64,000 bases of DNA from Corallium rubrum (Eukaryota > Cnidaria > Anthozoa > Scleralcyonacea > Coralliidae), in NCBI GenBank assembly GCA_964035015.1, contig OZ035998.1:19831827-19895826 (forward strand). The letters are read 5' to 3'. The notes under the pieces were generated by a model. That model made no database searches and was not told the origin of the DNA. It was given only the letters and a program-made list of their open reading frames with translations. Positions 36,903-48,001 of the stretch are shown here, piece after piece (the stretch's first letter is position 1; each line of letters opens with the position of its first letter). The position numbers were made by a program, and so were the translations under genes.

Positions 36903-38585
36903 CAGAGGAGGTCCGAACGTCGTCCCATGATGCACTGCGTTTTGGGGGGTCCCTAAACATATTATCAATTTTCAAGGCCTTGTGTGGTCATTCGGTGTTG
37001 AACTGCGAAGCGAAAGCAAAATGGCTGAGGCAATGTCAACAAATAGCACAAATACTAACAGGTTTTTTAAGAAACGGTTAAACAAGTCTGATGTATTAAC
37101 ATCTGACATCTTGTTTTTGTACTGCGTCGGGAAGGGAAGGATCAAGTGTAACAGTCGACATTTCACAGTTTCGATCTAGTTTGTCGCGAAGCCCATGTCA
37201 GCTATCCTGATAATTTGTCGGAGCGAGGAATTGTGATGATGCTGGATTCTGATGCAATCGCAAAGCTTGAGATGGATGAGGCATTGTGCCCAATTCTCAT
37301 AAAGATTGAAAACAGTTGCCTATTCCAGGTAGAACAGTGTAAATTCATTAATATATTTAAGATAGTGTGCTGATAATCGTTGCGAATCAATAGCATTTAA
37401 AAGTGTTTTTAATTTTGCACGTCAAATACATGAAAAATAACTTTTACTAAAGCAGTGTTTATATTGTGGTGATTTAATTAGTTCGCATGCTTCGACGATG
37501 ATGAAAGAATAAGTGAAGCTTTCCTGATCGTCGATTTCAAGGTAATGCCAAGTGCACCTTTGAATTTGGTTGAATGTGATTTTCAACTGGCATCCCAAAA
37601 TTTCGACCCGTCTGATATCGTGCCCTTAGTTCATCCTGAGTAGCAATCTCGTTTGCAATTGTGCCACAAAAGGAACGCATCTTTTTACTTTTATAATTTC
37701 TGACGATGGCGATGAACAACAAAGTATTAGTGTTAATACACAGGATGACGTTGATGAAATTTCTGTTCCTATTGCTTCACTCGATATTGTTGGAAATGAA
37801 ATCGACGAGGATCGCGATCAAGAACAACTAGATGTTGGGGATGACGAGGAAAACCTGAGGGAAAACGAAGGCCAACAGGCCCAACACCAGTATTAAATAG
37901 TCAAGCGTGGAGCTGTCGCTGACGGGATATCTTCGCTGGCGTCGAACGTTGGGGCTAAACTTCGCCGTGTAGCTCGACTGAACGATCGTGATTTAGATCG
38001 AATAATTTTCTGAGCTGGCTTCTCCGGAGTAAGTCCCGAAGGAATATGTGGACGTTTGGTTGATGTTTTTGGCGATGCCATCAGTATTCACATGCTTGAT
38101 TTCGTAATTAATTTAGGCTTGCGAGGTAAATATTGCGTAATACTGGTGGTATTTGAATTGCATAATTTTCAGGGATTTCATGGGTAACTTTGGGTAACTT
38201 TAGTACCTTTCGGTAGTTTTTAACCTATTCTATCCCTATTGTAAGCAAACTGTCCCTTTTATCACTTTATTACCTTTTTATCACTGCTAAAATACATGCC
38301 ACGTTGACCGGAAACCCGAGTCGCAAACAAGATAGCCGTTCAAAACCTTGTCGTAAGCATATTTATTTTTGTTCAAACGAACTGGAAACGTTCTCTACAA
38401 GAGCTACAGACAAGCGTTATTTATTTTGCGAACTCTTTTATCATGAAACCTACGGCTAATGGTATAAACAAAAGATTTCAAATACGGACATATTTACGGA
38501 AAATTCCGACGCCGGCCTTCTTACTTCCTGTTAAGGAAAACAAAAGCACGCGCTGCCTTATGGGACGACGTTCGGACCTCCTCTG
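36903..38585. mobile_element. 1.68-kb DNA element with 9-bp TSD (MULE- or hAT-like)
   Basis: TIR CAGAGGAGGTCCGAACGTCG (26 identical bases in all) is at both ends, with direct AAAAGAAAT at 36894-36902 and 38586-38594. A 9-bp duplication favours Mutator-like and the CAGAG terminus favours hAT, so the superfamily is unresolved. The interior has coding-like remnants: an ATG frame at 37021 (MAEAMSTNSTNTNRFFKKRL) and an acidic stretch at about 37710-37895 (DDVDEISVPIASLDIVGNEI) ending in a stop. These look like decayed exons of an unknown element gene. Confidence 0.7.
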
Positions 38586-38884
38586 AAAAGAAATGGTCGC
38601 CTGACATTTGCATTTTATGCGGGCCATGTTGAGAGGCCTAGGTCTAGAACCCAAAAGTTGGGCTACTATGAAGTATTTGCTGTCGAAAACAAAGAAGACG
38701 AGGACATGACCCGATTACAGAAGGATATATAATTAATGGGTAATAGAACGAATTGAATCGTGCTATTAATGCCAAATCATACTCGTGATTAACCAATCCA
38801 CCTCCCGCTGCGCGGTCGGTCGATTTTGTAATCACTCATATGATTTTGGCATTAATAGCACTCCTCGTCGTTCTATTACCCTCA

Positions 38885-39215
38885 TTAATAATATACATGA
38901 AAAGATTTCTCAATTCTGATTGGCTGAGAGGAGTGCAATTTTAGTGTAATTCAGTGCAGTAAAATGAAATACAGTGCAAATTTTGTAATTTTTTAAATTT
39001 GCACAAAAATCAATTTTTACTAGAAAAAAAGCTCTTCTTGTTAATTTTTTTTTCATGTATGTTATTTAAGCATTTTGATTAGAAAGATTCTCTTTATGAT
39101 AAATTTTTTCATGTATATTATTAATAAGTAATAGCATGGTTTCGAGTGCAATTTGGAAAAAACACGCACTCGTGCATGTTTTTTCCAAATTGCACTCGAA
39201 ACCATGCTATTACCT
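38885..39215. mobile_element. Second copy of the AATTCTGATTGGCTGAGAGG repeat
   Basis: It matches 16827-17655, including CAGTGCAAATTTTGTAATTT and a closing CATGGTTTCGAGTGCAATTT palindrome around 39135-39215. Confidence 0.65.
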
Positions 39216-39354
39216 ATACATATATACTAGTAGTGCATGTCATAATTATTTTACCAAAATGTTACGCATCCTAATTGTTCAAATAACACGTAAGCATAAA
39301 GTATTAAAATGTTTCATAATGCCTTGCCCTATGTTGCAAGTTATAGCCACATGT

Positions 39355-39620
39355 ACTCGGCGTTTTTTCATATCCGCGTTTTATCCTCATATCGGCGTTT
39401 TATCAACATATCTGCGTTTTATCCCATTATCCGTCCGCCATCTAGCCTGCGTGCAGACGCTTGTAGTTCTGGCCAATAAGCACGCTGAACTGGCTGTCCT
39501 AGCCAGTAAACTGGATATTTTTGCATAAAAATACGAGGACACGTTGTACAGCTAAGTGGCCCTTCTGTATAGTCTTTATTCTGTGTCCGCGTTTTACCCT
39601 AACCCATATCCAAACAGAGA
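39355..39620. repeat. CGCGTTTTATC-type repeat, inverse of the 27.0-kb array
   Basis: CATATCCGCGTTTTATCCT recurs with ATATCTGCGTTTTATCCCAT and TGTCCGCGTTTTACCC. These are complements of the GGATAAAACGCGGATATGA units at 26998-27095. GTCCGTCCGC-like flanks are shared too, so both are parts of one element family. Confidence 0.55.
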
Positions 39621-39754
39621 AAACAATGTATGAAAACGCGAAGCCGACGGACAAGTGTTTTTGTTAATTGTTTTCGAGTGTTTGGATAACCCGGTGGGAC
39701 ACTTTGCTCGAGTTGTTTAAATAGCTTCTCTGAATGAACACAAGTATATATTAT

Positions 39755-41085
39755 ATTTGACTGGATAAGAAAATTGGATAGTTTGCATGGGCAATTAAGA
39801 TATTTGAGAAAGTCATCATCATCTCAATTCCCTCAAGTCGCGACTTATTACTAAATGTGACCGTTTATACGAGTGTGTTCGCGACCATCCTCGTTCCCAG
39901 GGCCTCCTCGTTACACTGGGAAATCGGAGGCCCTGGTCAGATGAAAACCGGATGTCCTAGATTCTAGGACATTGAGTCGTTGAATATATCACATCGCCCT
40001 GGGTGCGAGCATGGACATATGATAATATAACGAAACAAACGAGATGCACTCAGATATTTGAAGAAAAGTTGCTTTATTATGACGTCCGAAAGTTTGGTGT
40101 TTACTGTTCTTCCCGCTGGACAAAATAGCACAATTTCGCTTACCGAAATGTTATTGAAAAGTAGGTTGTGTTTACGAACATAATTTGCCGTCGCCGACGA
40201 ATGATTCACCGAGTCACGCTATGTCTAAAATCGTTCGATTTTGAGAGTTAAATGATGAAACTCATCGCAGTCCAACTCGCTTTAAGAATCTTACTTTGTT
40301 GGCTTTATTTGTAGACTTTTCCAGTGTTATCTGAGCGATAATCTTCACTCTATTCACACCGTTGCGAGGGGGGTATCACTCGAAAAAATCTCGTACACCT
40401 TCGTAAAAATCTCTAAAAAATCTTTAAAAAATCCCAAAAATCTTTAAAAATCTTAAAAATCTTTAAAAATCTTAAAAATCATGGAAATCTCTAAAAAATC
40501 TCGAAAATCTTTGCAAAAATCCCACAAATCTCAGAAAATCTTGCAAAAATCCCAAAAATCTTGCAAAATTATTTGAAAATCTTGAAAATCTTAGAGTAGA
40601 TTTGGGAAACATGATATAATATTTCAGAAAATCCCTAAGAATCTTGAGAAAATCCCTAAAAATCATGAGAAAATCCCTAAAAATCTTGAGAAAATCTTGA
40701 AAAATCCTTAAAATCTATGAAAATCCCTAAAAATCTTAGAAAATCCCCAAAAATCTTAAAAATTCCTAAAAATCTCTAAAAAATCCCAAAATCTTTAAAA
40801 AAATCTTGAGATTTTTGAAATCCCAAAAATCTCGTACACTATTTTTCGAGTGATACGCCCCTCGCACCGTTGTTTGACAGTTGAAAAAATAATTGCCCAC
40901 TTCCTGTTTTCGACAATAGCCTTCGTCTGCCCAATCACACGCTTCAATCGTTTTCATCTGACCAGGGCCTACGATTTCCCAGTGTACCGAGGAGGCGCTG
41001 GGAACGAGGATGGTTCGCGACTTAAATAGGACGCATCTTAATTAGGTCGCGACTTATTTCCTCCCGTTTGCATGGCCCTATTCTG
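39755..41085. mobile_element. Nested element complex, outer layers
   Basis: The outermost layer has AAGTCGCGACTTATT and CGTTTATACGAGTGTGTTCGCGA at the left and TCGCGACTTATTTCCTCCCG..TGGCCCTAT at the right. Inside it an element with ATCCTCGTTCCCAGGGCCTC at about 39893 and its complement at about 41012 contains sequence shared with 21.7-21.9 kb (CACCGAGTCACGCTATGTCT, AAAATCGTTCGATTTTGA). That element is split by the 40365-40864 insertion. Confidence 0.6.
40365..40864. mobile_element. 500-bp satellite-filled DNA element, perfect 8-bp TSD
   Basis: Termini CGAGGGGGGTATCACTCG and CGAGTGATACGCCCCTCG are inverted, with ATCTCGTACAC just inside both ends in the same orientation. CACCGTTG is directly repeated at 40357-40364 and 40865-40872. 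The interior is a degenerate array of AAAATCCCTAAAAATCTTGA-like units. The same host sequence at 21871-21879 lacks the insertion (ACAGCGTTGTTTGACAG), which proves a discrete insertion. An 8-bp TSD fits hAT-like transposition, but no transposase is present. Confidence 0.82.
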
Positions 41086-41227
41086 TCGTTATTTTTTTGA
41101 ACTGGCACCGTGTGAACGGGTCTTAACCCATTCACTACCAGACTTCTTCTCTCGACTAGTAAAATCGTCAAAATATTAAAAGGCCCAAACAGTATAGTGA
41201 AAGGGTTAATGTCTTTCTCAACGACAA

Positions 41228-41233
41228 TTTATT
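41228..41233 (-). promoter_or_regulatory. Polyadenylation signal of the GT31 gene
   Basis: AATAAA on the minus strand, about 20 nt beyond the stop at 41252, supports this as the true 3' end of the gene. Confidence 0.6.
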
Positions 41234-41251
41234 CCTATTAATAATATAAAG

Positions 41252-41709
41252 TCAAGGCCGTCGCTCTCTGCCTTTGAAATATTTCCCAAGGTTCCATACC
41301 GGCAAGTCCTTGCACAATTTTGGCACAGCAAACCAAGGGGCACCAAAAACTTTATAATTGTAAAGAGGAGGACGGTTACATGGAAATTGTATTGGAGGAA
41401 TTGAATACGATATATTACCTTCCTTCAAATAAATTTCCCAAAATAACTTCATTTCTTTTGGATAGGTTTGATGCATGCCCAATGCGATTTTGCATATCTC
41501 ATTTTTGTTTTCACCGACCTGAAATTTTCTCCTGTGAAACAGTCTTTTGTTATCTCCAAATGATTTCAAGCCAGAAATGTTCTTCAGCCACATGCCAAAA
41601 GCCTGGCCTCCATACGGATGGCAAAGTAAGGTGCTGTTTTCTCTTCTAAGAAGTGATTCGACGATGTCTTCTGTGATTATGATGAACCCTTCATCAATAG
41701 CCACCACAG
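41252..41709 (-). CDS. GT31 glycosyltransferase, C-terminal exon
   Basis: Acceptor TTTTTAG lies at 41711-41710, and the exon runs to a stop at 41252 (151 codons after a phase-1 join). It encodes AVVAIDEGFIIITEDIVESL, then GGQAFGMWLKN, and a C-terminal block with KIALGMHQTYPKEMKLFW. These correspond to the G-G-x-(F/Y)-(V/I)-(I/L) strand, the (E/Q)D-VxxGxWL acidic loop and the HxxxPxxM..W end of family GT31 beta-1,3-glycosyltransferases. It has the strand and phase expected for the continuation of the 59650-60247 exon. The acidic loop is atypical (GGQ rather than EDV). The assignment is good at family level only. Confidence 0.6.
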
Positions 41710-42043
41710 CTAAAAATTTAAAGAAAACACGCAAAGCAAAAACAAGTTATTTCATGTACAAAGAAAAGAGCATGCCTGCATTTTTAGTTTAAGACCCCTG
41801 TTCAGTCCCAAGCGAGTTAAAAACGAAGTCCCAAAACGCTGATGCGTTCACACGGTACCGGATCGAAATTGTATAAAAACGTCACTCTAACTACATGGAG
41901 AGATTTGAAAACGATTCCTAAACGGTGCGAGATGAAAACGGAACCCTTGCCCTTACTTTTTGCTCTGCTTTAATACCCAATTTCCACAATTTGTTTCAGA
42001 GATAGAAAACTTCTTGCAATTATTTCGGGCAAATTTCAAGTTT

Positions 42044-42092
42044 TGGGGGAGGGGGAGGAGGAGGGGGAGGGGGAGGGGGAGGGGGAGAGAGA
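42044..42092. repeat. (GGGGGA)n tract
   Basis: A purine-rich microsatellite just 3' (minus strand sense) of the LINE fragment; it may be the LINE tail or an independent tract. Confidence 0.9.
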
Positions 42093-42104
42093 GATTTTTA
42101 GAAT

Positions 42105-43020
42105 ATAAAATAAAGAAACAAACTTAATCTAATAGTACTGAAGGTGAGTCATAACATAATTTTACAAGTCCTTTCTTAAAATGTTTAATATTTGTTGAAT
42201 TTCTAATATCACACGGTACTTGGTTCCACAATGTTGCAGCATTATACTGAAAACTTCTTTTTAAATATTCTGTTCTAGGTTTTGGTAAAGATATATTGTA
42301 TTCATTATTTCTCAAATCATATGGTTGGGAGCATCCTCTTTTCGAAAAAATATCAGATAAATACGTCGGTGTCATTTTATTAATGCTTTTATAAATCCAG
42401 CATAACTTATTAATCATTCTTCTGGTAGCAAGGTTATTCCAGCCAAGATCATCAAGTAGATCCTTAGATCTTACCGAGTAATCAGATTGTGTGATAACTC
42501 TTGCTGCTCGATTTTGAGTCTTTTGAAGAGCGTCAGATAGTCCCTTAGCCATATTTCCCCAAACCACATCACAGTAATCAAACTGTGGTTGTATTAGGGA
42601 ATTATAGATTGTCCATAATGTTGCAGGTTCAACAAAATGACGTAATTGCTTTATACCGTTAATAGCAGTATTTACTTTCTTTATTACATGCTCAACGTGA
42701 GCTTTCCAACTTAAAGTATCATCACTTATTACCCACAGACTTACTCTTGGACACTCTTTTTATCAGGTTATCACCCAATGTGATTACAGGGTTATTAATT
42801 ACATTATCAAGCTGATACCTAGAACCCATAATTAAATATTCAGTTTTTGACAAATTTATACTTAGTTTATTGGCTGCAAGCCATTTTCTTACATTGTCTA
42901 GGTCAGAGTTAATAATTGATTGAATAATTGGAAGTGATCCACCTGACTTACTTAAATTAGTGTCATCGGCGAACAACCTTGCTTTCGAATATTCCAGACA
43001 ATGTTGTAAATCATTGATAT
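42105..43020 (-). pseudogene. 5'-truncated non-LTR retrotransposon (LINE), RT C-terminal half
   Basis: Minus-strand translation runs from INDLQHCLEYSKARLFADDT (the FADD catalytic motif of reverse transcriptase) through DLDNVRKWLAANKLSINLSK to the thumb and C-terminal domain (LQKTQNRAARVI, then YDLRN and FQYNAATLWNQVPCDIRN). A one-base frameshift near 42725 separates the two blocks. The order and motifs fit the CR1/L2/RTE-like group of LINEs with an APE endonuclease. It stops abruptly at about 43020, consistent with 5' truncation. Confidence 0.85.
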
Positions 43021-43107
43021 ATTAAAGACTTATTAACCGAGTGCGAGGTCTGTACGGAAAGTATTTGCCTGAGGTTTTCGTACAGACCGAGCGACGAAGG
43101 AGCGAGG

Positions 43108-44401
43108 CGAGGGGCAAATCACTCCAAAAATCTCGTACACTTTGACGAAAAGTCCGCAAAAAGTCCAAAAAGTCCAGCGGAAATTAGAAAATCCTTAAAA
43201 ATCCAAAAATCTGCAAAAAGTCATGAAAATCCATGAAAATCCATAAAAATCCTTTCAAAATCTATTAAAATTCACAAAATCTTACTGAATTGATCAAAAT
43301 CCAAACAAAATCCGAAGGAAATCTGCACTTTCTCCTACAAATTTGTTATGTACTTCATGTAATTTCATCCTGAAGTATTTTATATACATGACAACGAGGT
43401 TGCTTGGTCTTGACCCACACTGGGCCTTCTACTTTTATTTTTCCGGAGAATTCGGAGCTTATTTATACTACGGGAGCCTGGGGACTAAAAAGGGGGCGGA
43501 ACGAAATAGGACGAAATCTCAGCTTCCGTGACGTCACGAAGCGAATTTAATTTGGCGGCCAGCGGCTTCCAGCGGTTTGTGCACGGAAAAGCCTATTTCT
43601 AGGCTGGTCTTGACCATGTGGAAATATGGATTCTCGCGTTTTCGCGCCATTCTACATCCACCATCTTTGGGCCTTCCTTCGCGGCCCTCCTCTTTTTATT
43701 ATATGCGGGAACGTCGTTTCAGGACCTGCTAGCGGGTTAGAAACGTGCCTCCCGGCCATGCTGGAACCGGACGATAACATGGCTCCTTGTTTTTTTTCAA
43801 AACTCGGATGTTTTTTTCAGAACAGGGACTCGGTCGAGATAGCGGACTTAGGCATTTATCTCGTCCCTGGCATTTCTCTTTCCGCACCCGGGTTATGCAA
43901 TTGCTCCCCCAAATTTTCTCCCTTTGACACGAAAACTCTCACAAATCTTTACGAATCACTCAACAAACTCATATCATCGGAGCTCGCCTCATCGCCACCG
44001 GTGCTAAATTCTACTAGACATCAGCGTCGATCTACGTACTCCAATCTCAAGGAAACACAAGTCAGAACATCCCCAATTCTGGACTCCTTACTGCAACAGC
44101 AACAGCAACAGCAACAGAAACAGAATTCACCTCTTCAGAAGAGATTTACTTTAGAAATTAAAAATAAATTATAATTAAAATTAATACTTAATATTTAAAA
44201 CCAATACTTAAAACCACTTCATAAAATCAAACCCTAACCCATGCCATTAATCACAATCACCAGCACAAGTCAGTGGATTCCGATATTTGGACTCCCTACC
44301 ACAACAAAAACATATTTGACTTCGCCAGAAGGATTTATTTTATAATTAAAATAAATTATAATTAAAATAAAAAAATAAATAAATTATAATACTAGCCCCC
44401 C

Positions 44402-44432
<31 letters not shown>

Positions 44433-45405
44433 CATAAAGTTTAAAACTTAAAATCCGCTTCATAAAACCTAAACCTAACCCTGACCCTGACCTTATTCAC
44501 AATTATCAGCCCAAGTTTATTTCACAAATTAAAATAAGTTATAATTAAATGTAAAAATAAAAATAAATTATAACACTAACCCCCCACCCCCAACCCATAA
44601 CTTAAAATCCACTTCTAAACATAACCCTCTTAACCCCAACCCTAACCTCCATAATCTCAATCCCTAACACCTTAAACCTCAAACTATTAACCATTTTCCA
44701 CCACTATTTAACCGACACAATACACCAAGGATGGTAAGACACAGCCAGGATCCAAATACCTGAACCTTATGATTTACTTTTACTTTTATTTTATTTTACA
44801 TTTTACAAAACACAAGTCATATATAATTTACAAAATACAATTTATCACAATGGAGCATTCTCAGCTATTATATTTTGCCCAGCATCTTGTCAAAGACAGC
44901 TTGACAGAGTTGTTTACTTGGCCGTGGCCAAATGCATATGAACTACATTTGCTTAAATTTACTTAAATAACCGTCATGCTTTGCGGTCGCAGTGCAACCA
45001 CCTTGGATGAAATGTAAATATAATTAATCAAGTAGGCGTAGAATATTAATTTTGAGTTAAAGGCGACAGGCTGCAAAGCTATTTAAATTTTGGATTGGGG
45101 TATTACCAACTTTTATTATCGGGATTTTGCATGTTTTTTTACTGTTGACTGTTGTTATCCTAAATATGTAATGGCCCAATTTCTAGTTCTCCTATTCGCC
45201 TCCTGGGCTTATATTCATTCCCAGTTTCACTTATAGCCCGACCAGAACATGAGAAACAATGGGAAAATATCGTTAACAATTTTCACAAAAAGTCCGCAAA
45301 AGTCCGCAAAAAAATCACAAAAGTCCGAAAGTCCAACGAGAAAATACCCGGACTTTTGAAAGTCCGAAAGTCTCGTACACTTTTTAGCGAGTGATTTGCC
45401 CCTCG
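43108..45405. mobile_element. 2.3-kb member of the CGAGGGGC..ATCACTC satellite-element family, 8-bp TSD
   Basis: Termini CGAGGGGCAAATCACTC and GAGTGATTTGCCCCTCG are inverted, and TCTCGTACAC repeats just inside both, as in 40365-40864. GAGCGAGG is duplicated at 43100-43107 and 45406-45413. Arrays of AAAAGTCCGCAAAA and AAAATCC-like units fill both ends. The middle holds an unrecognised 182-codon frame (43626-44174, +, with a glutamine run), a poly-C/CA tract at 44396-44433, and CTAACCCT-like stretches. Confidence 0.75.
43626..44174 (+). CDS. Unrecognised 182-residue frame within the 2.3-kb element
   Basis: It begins MDSRVFAPFYIHHLWAFLRG, continues with a Cys/Phe-rich middle and a Ser/Thr-rich region, and ends in eight glutamines and a basic tail. 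No domain recognised. The polyglutamine is a CAACAG microsatellite, so length alone is weak evidence. It could be a fragment of a captured host exon or chance. Confidence 0.2.
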   Translation: MDSRVFAPFYIHHLWAFLRGPPLFIICGNVVSGPASGLETCLPAMLEPDDNMAPCFFSKLGCFFQNRDSVEIADLGIYLVPGISLSAPGLCNCSPKFSPFDTKTLTNLYESLNKLISSELASSPPVLNSTRHQRRSTYSNLKETQVRTSPILDSLLQQQQQQQQKQNSPLQKRFTLEIKNKL

Positions 45406-45782
45406 GAGCGAGGTTTGTGGGATGAAACCGAGGGCAAATACTTTCCAGTACAGACCGAGCAAACGAGGTTAATAAGGAATTTATTATATGGCTATTGGTT
45501 CATTTTATTTTTAAGCTTCGAGCGTTGTTTTCGTCTTCGGAGCATGCTGTTTACCTTACCTGTTGACTTTTTCGTGTCGCTTCTTGGCCTTCTTATTTAC
45601 ACCAGTTCAGTTCGGCTTTTATTTGTCGTGTTTTTAGATAAACATCTTTAAAGAAAACCAGCAGTGATGTTCCAACACATTTTATTGTTCAGAATATTTG
45701 AATAAAGATACCTATTTCTCTTTTATTTGTATTCAAATCAACTCAGAAATTTTCCCGCCAAAACTTACAGGGCCGAGAATAA

Positions 45783-45950
45783 CTTCTTATTAACCGAACG
45801 CGAGATCTTTACAGAGAAATATCGGACCGAGGTCTTTTTGGTACAGACCGAGCCCGTAGGGCGAGGTTTGTACACAAAGACCGAGGTCTGATATTTCTCT
45901 GTAAAGACCGAGCAAGCGAGGTTAATAAAGAGTTTATTATATGGCATTTT
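45783..45950. mobile_element. Short foldback MITE, CTTATTAACCGAACGCGAG
   Basis: Inverted arms ATTAACCGAACGCGAGATCTTTACAGAGAA and complement, here uninterrupted. It is the same family as the split element at 43021-45480; both are followed by TTATTATATGGC. Confidence 0.65.
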
Positions 45951-47681
45951 AAAACAACAAACCTTACATTTATACCTTGTCATGATACGTACTTTAGTCA
46001 GTTTAGTGTGACCTCGAGCGTGTGACATAAACTCATCGTTTTCAATGTTGTTGCTTTTGTTGTCGTCGCTTTCGGACTCCTAAACTCGCTTCCAGATTGC
46101 TCTCGTCCCAATCATACATAATTTAGTCCTCAGGTTGTTGAATTCACAAAATTCTTGCGGTTTTCTTTCGTTGTTTAGTTGCAAACAACATGGCTGATAA
46201 GAAATTTGTTTGTTTTTTTTCCGTAATGGACCGCTAAAAATGTTTCTAAGCCAATCACAGCGCGCTATTTCACCGGAAGTGACGCTTGCCATATAATAAA
46301 AAAGCGTATTGACCGGTCGCTCAATATCGTAAAAAACCCGACCTCTCAGGAACCAATCAGCGTGCGTCGTTTTGCGTACGGACCGGAAATTAAACCCAGC
46401 CATATAAATAAACAAGACGCCTGCTTAGGCGTTCACTCGGGCTACTGATTTCTGCAATCTTGGCGTAGCCCCCTTGCACATATAGAAAACCTGCCGTGCG
46501 AAACAGTGCAAAATTTTTGACAAACCGAGCGAGGTCTTCCATATTGCCAAACAAGCTGCATTCCCCCCCCCACATCCCCCTCCTGGAGAAATGCGTGTAA
46601 ATTGTAAACAAAGCAATGGGCAATATGGCTTTCAACAGGCAAGGTCGTATTTGTAAATTACAGGCAGCGATTATACACCAGCTGCTTTGCTGTTTTTCGA
46701 AGCCTACAATAATGAGTTTAGGAAAGATAAACCCGAATCAGGAGAGATATTATAATAAGATGACAACAGATGACTTGTAAAGGCTGTCTAAAGGTGTGTA
46801 TTAAAACTCAGGTTTTTCTGCTCCAGCTTCGGTTCTGGTATAACAGCGTCGATTCCTCAGGGCCTTCTGTCCGCTAAAGTGTGAATCTCTTTCATAAGTC
46901 ATAACTGTAAAGTTTACACGGCATTTTCAAACATATCAGACGTTTGCGAGAACGAAGTCAACGCTAGCCTGCGGGCAGGCCCTCCTGTTGCTGGCTAAGT
47001 CAACGCTGAACTGAACGTAGCCTGCATGCAGACGCTCCTTCCCCCTCCTGAACGCAGACAATTTGTGATCACACTATATGATCGAAACTGAATACGAATA
47101 AATGAAGGTGCATTTGTCACTGCGTACTTTGCAGGAGGCAGTGACCGCGCAGTGTGTACAAACAGGGAATTCCCGACTCTGCTTCATCCTGTGTTTAATA
47201 CATGACAATTTCTAGTCCTCAGCCGGGCTGCATTTATTTTCCCATGCACGATACCCAGAATCGCACTTTTGGGAGTACGTTTACACACGAGCAAAGAGAA
47301 CTTGTGAAATACAACGTGTCCAGAAAGAACTTGTATAGACAAACATTGTCGCGTATATGGAGCTGGCCGCTGGCGGACTGCCTCGGTTCTCATATAAACG
47401 CAACATGAAAATTAACAAGAAATTAAATGGTCACAAACGCAGCAATTGTAAGGATTGTGAGCGTATATAAGATCAGGATACTTGCCAGCGACATTACTGA
47501 TCAAGAATTAAGTATATTTCAGTGAACAGCTCCAAGCACATCAGGAAAGCCAAGAAAGAACTTATGAAGATTAGCCTTTTAGCACGCCTCAGTTTCGCAA
47601 AGCCTGACGGGATGACGTAATGTTTGCCATTTCGAAACATAGACAAAACGAAAAACGGAGCCGAAACCTACTAGACTCGTT
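45951..47681. other. GT31 intron, no gene recognised
   Basis: CCATATAATAA near 46290 pairs with TTATTATATGGC near 45945, suggesting an older element between them. 46400-46480 and 47480-47690 are diverged copies of the repeats noted at 19.6 and 20.3 kb. No coding feature found. Confidence 0.4.
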
Positions 47682-48001
47682 CTACCATATGTAGCCCGAG
47701 TAATAAGGAATAACAAAGGGCCTAAAATAGAGCCCACACTTCACAGTACTTAAATTAGATTGACAACCACCAACGAAACAAGATTGTTTACGCTCCGAAA
47801 GATACGATTCAAACCATTTTAGCGAAATTTCATTTACTCCATAAAATTGAAGCTTTTTTAGCAAAATATTATGATCAACCGTATCAAATGCTTTAGCTAA
47901 ATCCAGAAATACTAATAACATTTCTGAGGGTATATTCCAGTCAGAACTGTTTTGTTAAAAATCTTACATATAGTGAAGCAGAAATAACTGGGGCCCCTAA
48001 T
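47682..48001 (-). pseudogene. LINE reverse transcriptase fragment (left of the long-TIR element)
   Basis: Minus-strand reading gives [17 protein letters not shown], then after a stop and probable deletion [20 protein letters not shown] and [19 protein letters not shown]. This is the RT finger/palm including the first catalytic aspartate (FLDLAKAFD). It continues across the 48002-51062 insertion into 51063-51425. Confidence 0.82.

Larger units (their letters stand above)
43021..45480. mobile_element. Palindromic CGAGGTCTGTAC element, split by a 2.3-kb insertion
   Basis: The left part (43021-43107, CTTATTAACCGAGTGCGAGG) and right part (45406-45480, complement) form one foldback. Its uninterrupted relative is at about 45783-45950. 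The insertion 43108-45405 separates the arms. Confidence 0.62.

Noticed and set aside
41252..41734. An ATG-like start at 41734 for an independent 160-residue protein
   Set aside because: The first residues derive from intron sequence upstream of a good acceptor at 41711-41710; it is better read as a 3' exon of a GT31 gene.
44400..44660. Telomere-like CCCTAACC / AACCCTAACC stretches
   Set aside because: Irregular, interrupted and mixed with poly-C and CA; no run of perfect TTAGGG units.
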